A stretch of DNA of 64,000 nucleotides from Salinimicrobium nanhaiense (GTDB lineage: Bacteria; Bacteroidota; Bacteroidia; Flavobacteriales; Flavobacteriaceae). This document shows, in pieces, positions 62,022 to 64,000 of this stretch (the first letter of the stretch is position 1; each line of letters starts with the position of its first letter). The position numbers and the translations under genes were made by a program. The stretch is from NCBI GenBank assembly GCA_012038135.1, contig JAAVJQ010000016.1:1-64000 (forward strand), given 5' to 3'. Below the pieces are notes generated by a model. It did not search any database. It was not told the origin of the DNA and saw only the letters and a list, made by a program, of their open reading frames with translations.

Positions 62022-62033
62022 GATCTGTTTTTG

Positions 62034-63233
62034 TTAGAGTTGAAGTTCTAGTTGTAATCTATAGGTAAGACCATCGTCCAGGCCTAAATTCATATCGGTA
62101 TAACTAAGGTCTGTCTGTACCTTAAGTTTATGCTTTGCTATATATTTTGACAATGCAATAGTGTATTGATCTTCTATGACTTCGGTAAGTCGGTCATCAA
62201 GATCTATAGTGGTATATCTTCCCACTACCTGAAAATTATTTAGAAATAAATAGCCTGCCTGTAGGTTTAGACCATGACCCACATTTACAGCAGCACCTGT
62301 CAAACTTCTATCGGGATTAATGGCAAAAACATCTTCTGCATCTCGATAGGCAAATTCCCCTAAAGCAGAAAATCCATTATACTTGAAAATTGCATCTACG
62401 AAGTACGTCATAATATCGGTTTCAAAAAAGCCATTGTCAAGCAACATATAACTTCCCATATTAGAACGGGTCTTAACTGCATTGTCATTAAAATCATAAG
62501 AAAGTCCAACGGCGAGTTTGGCACGCTGTTCCCGCGCAAAATCGGCTCCTGCGTAATCTTCAAAATCTCCAAAAGGGAGAAACTCAAGCCTTGCGGTGTA
62601 TTGGTAACCTCCTAAATTACCGGTTGTCACGTTACGCCCTTCTCCCTGTGCAACAGAAAGTGCTTCTCTCATGATAAAATTCCCACCAAGAGAAGTTTCG
62701 TGGTGTAGCTGCACTCCCAGATCCCGATCAATGTTAAAACGGCTGTTAAGGAGGGAACGGTCTACGGTTTCGAGGCTTCCCGATGAAATAAGACGCTCCC
62801 TGTTTCCAGGTAATTTTGCCTGCCCTGCCCAAAGTTCAAAATTCTCATAGAAATTCCATTTCACAACGGCATCCAAGATAACCCTCGGCGCATCACTTGT
62901 AAAATCTGAAGACCCCGAAATGTCATCATTGGACAGTCCCAGCTCAACTTTGTACTGGAGTTTGGGAGAATAGGCATAACCATCAAATTTTAATCTCGCT
63001 CTTCTAATGAGAAAAGCAGATTCTGCGTCTCCAAATCCGTCGGCTTCACTAATCCCCCAATCTGAAGTGAAGAGAGACTGCATTCTTAGTCCCATCTTCA
63101 TGCTGTAGGAGCTGTCCTGGGCCTCTATATTAATGAGACCTTTTCCAAATTTGTTACCTGTGATGTCCTGTCCATAGATATTAATAGAAAGGATCAACGT
63201 AATGACTGTTATCCAGCCGGTTCTAATGCTCAT
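62034..63233 (-). CDS. Phosphate-selective porin (OprP/OprO family)
   Basis: Outer-membrane beta-barrel that lets phosphate in. From the ATG at 63233 the 399-residue protein has a signal peptide (about 1-21, ending NIYG before QDITG). The barrel starts DSSYSMKMGLRMQSLFTSDW and RRARLKFDGYAYSPKLQYKVELGLS, the usual OprP first strands, and ends in RLQLELQL, a terminal strand. It is the first gene of the pst operon, unusual but known in Bacteroidota. The longer start at 63251 would lack a good signal. Confidence 0.85.
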   Translation of the reverse strand: MSIRTGWITVITLILSINIYGQDITGNKFGKGLINIEAQDSSYSMKMGLRMQSLFTSDWGISEADGFGDAESAFLIRRARLKFDGYAYSPKLQYKVELGLSNDDISGSSDFTSDAPRVILDAVVKWNFYENFELWAGQAKLPGNRERLISSGSLETVDRSLLNSRFNIDRDLGVQLHHETSLGGNFIMREALSVAQGEGRNVTTGNLGGYQYTARLEFLPFGDFEDYAGADFAREQRAKLAVGLSYDFNDNAVKTRSNMGSYMLLDNGFFETDIMTYFVDAIFKYNGFSALGEFAYRDAEDVFAINPDRSLTGAAVNVGHGLNLQAGYLFLNNFQVVGRYTTIDLDDRLTEVIEDQYTIALSKYIAKHKLKVQTDLSYTDMNLGLDDGLTYRLQLELQL

Positions 63234-63270
63234 GATCTTAATTTTTGTCACAGCAAAGAACAGTGTCCTA

Positions 63271-63288
63271 TGTTAACTTAAGGTTACG
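63271..63288. promoter_or_regulatory. Candidate Pho-box-like direct repeat
   Basis: TGTTAAC (63271-63277) and GGTTACG (63282-63288) form 7-base direct repeats with 5 of 7 identities and a 4-base spacer, the geometry of PhoB sites (11-base period). They lie 38 to 55 bases upstream of the porin ATG. Function is inference. Confidence 0.3.
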
Positions 63289-63309
63289 CGGAAATTATCA
63301 ATAAGTAAA

Positions 63310-63340
63310 AAGGTTGCCCAAAAAGGGCAACCTTACTTCA
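63310..63340. terminator. Hairpin between the divergent porin and VTT genes
   Basis: AAGGTTGCCC pairs with GGGCAACCTT around a 5-base loop. It lies between two divergent start regions, so it cannot end either gene. It may attenuate readthrough or be an element of its own. Confidence 0.6.
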
Positions 63341-63504
63341 TACATCACAATCGACAAAAATTAAGAATATATGAGTCCTCAAAATTGCCATTTTTAAACT
63401 ACTCCCGTGTTACCACAACTTAAAGTAAAGTTTAAGATTTTATAGTTTGGCTTTCCGGGCTGCTGAATTTTTTTTTCTAACTTGGCACATAAGTAGCCCG
63501 GAGT

Positions 63505-64000
63505 GTGAGCAAAAATTTTATTCAGAAGTACCTATCATTCATTCTTAGCGGAAGTATCCTTATTTTCCTCGTGATTTTATATTTTGTTCATCAACCTTTC
63601 CAGGATGCTATCAAGGAGGCCTGGGATGTATTGTTAAGCGAAGACAGAGAAAGAATAAGGGACTATGTGCAGCAGTTTGGGATTCTTGGCCCTCTGGCTA
63701 TTGTAGTGTTCATCATACTGCAAATGTTCCTCATCATATTTCCTTCCTGGTTACCTATTATAGTAGGAGTGCTGGCGTATGGCTTTTGGTGGGGAGTCCT
63801 TATCAATCTGGTGGGAGTAGGTATTGCTTCAACAATAGGTTATTTTATTGGTAAGGAATTCAGAGGATTCGTGGGTAACAAAAAGTATGAAAAATGGAAA
63901 TATTGGATAAGGAATTACAGTTTTGGTACTGTGGTGCTTTTCAGGGTATCTCCATTCTTTTCCAATGATGCCATAAGTTTTATCGCCGGAATTTTTAGAA
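63505..64000 (+). CDS. TVP38/TMEM64 (VTT domain) membrane protein, 5' part
   Basis: Runs off the window end; 165 residues are visible from the GTG at 63505. A hydrophobic segment covers about 10-28 (LSFILSGSILIFLVILYFV). The VTT core follows: FGILGPLAIVVFIILQMFLIIFPSWLPIIVGVLAYGFWWGVLINLVGVGIASTIGYFIGKEFRG and VLFRVSPFFSNDAISFIAG, with the F-R-x-x-P-x-F sequence typical of the DedA/VTT superfamily. Such proteins are thought to scramble or flip lipids. No clear -7 element was found before the GTG, and no in-frame ATG is near. Confidence 0.85.
   Translation, partial: MSKNFIQKYLSFILSGSILIFLVILYFVHQPFQDAIKEAWDVLLSEDRERIRDYVQQFGILGPLAIVVFIILQMFLIIFPSWLPIIVGVLAYGFWWGVLINLVGVGIASTIGYFIGKEFRGFVGNKKYEKWKYWIRNYSFGTVVLFRVSPFFSNDAISFIAGIFR

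Overview
The window reads as chromosome of a Flavobacteriaceae bacterium (Bacteroidota), probably marine and of the Gramella/Salegentibacter type; the family is inferred with good confidence, the genus is a guess. The signs are: promoters of the TTTG / TAnnTTTG type (clearest before uvrB and sucC), lipoproteins with Cys followed by Ser/Asp-rich stretches, BshC, a bacterial GH3 protein, YwqK and DUF922 proteins, an M14-antiporter-M16 cluster, and small dispersed repeats filling the gaps between genes. Most genes are housekeeping or typical flavobacterial genes. No tRNA, rRNA, CRISPR array, prophage or complete transposase gene was seen.

Layout. 1-122: the 3' end (domains V and VI) of a group II intron whose body lies outside the window. 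250-9503: tRNA nucleotidyltransferase, heme A synthase, a pRiA4b ORF-3-like protein, a nucleoid-associated protein, an unrecognised protein with kinase-like motifs, an ABC-2 exporter pair and uvrB. 9594-10805: a secreted protein. 11080-16847: an amino-acid oxidation module (ADP-forming acyl-CoA synthetase, PLP aminotransferase, two-subunit indolepyruvate-type oxidoreductase), bracketed by two copies of a composite palindromic repeat. 17288-23030: Hsp20, DUF1456, CysH, a small secreted protein, SucC, a Lon-N domain protein and LysA. 23112-25950: TrkH and a two-helix K+ channel-like protein, separated by a 225-bp MITE. 26076-31350: erythromycin-esterase-like protein, a frameshifted metallo-beta-lactamase-fold gene, MutM with DUF72, and two tandem HELGH lipoproteins. 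31351-31740: a second 225-bp MITE inside a TTTATTG tandem repeat. 31741-42541: GH3, DUF3820, PyrG, YidC, fasciclin, YwqK, a lipocalin-like lipoprotein, MnmA, nitronate monooxygenase and DUF922. 42522-51260: OsmC, a LysM/periplasmic-binding fusion, GuaA, SIMPL, DUF2071, a PLP decarboxylase and BshC. 51380-57684: M14 peptidase, Ca2+/Na+ antiporter and M16 peptidase. 57823-63233: a phosphate operon running porin-pstS-pstC-pstA-pstB-phoU on the minus strand. 63505-64000: the start of a TVP38/TMEM64 (VTT) membrane protein.

How genes work together. In the 11-17 kb module the aminotransferase would make a 2-oxoacid, IorAB would oxidise it to an acyl-CoA, and the ADP-forming synthetase would release the acid while making ATP. 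This is the route known from peptide-fermenting archaea. Two palindromes resembling Crp/Fnr sites lie upstream of its genes. The phosphate operon joins an outer-membrane porin, binding protein, ABC transporter and PhoU, with a hairpin after pstS. The most notable observations are the bracketed module, the precisely bounded MITE pair with 9-bp target duplications, the kinase-like unknown protein at 4.5-5.6 kb, the group II intron end, the frameshift at 27.8 kb and the tandem metallopeptidase-like lipoproteins.
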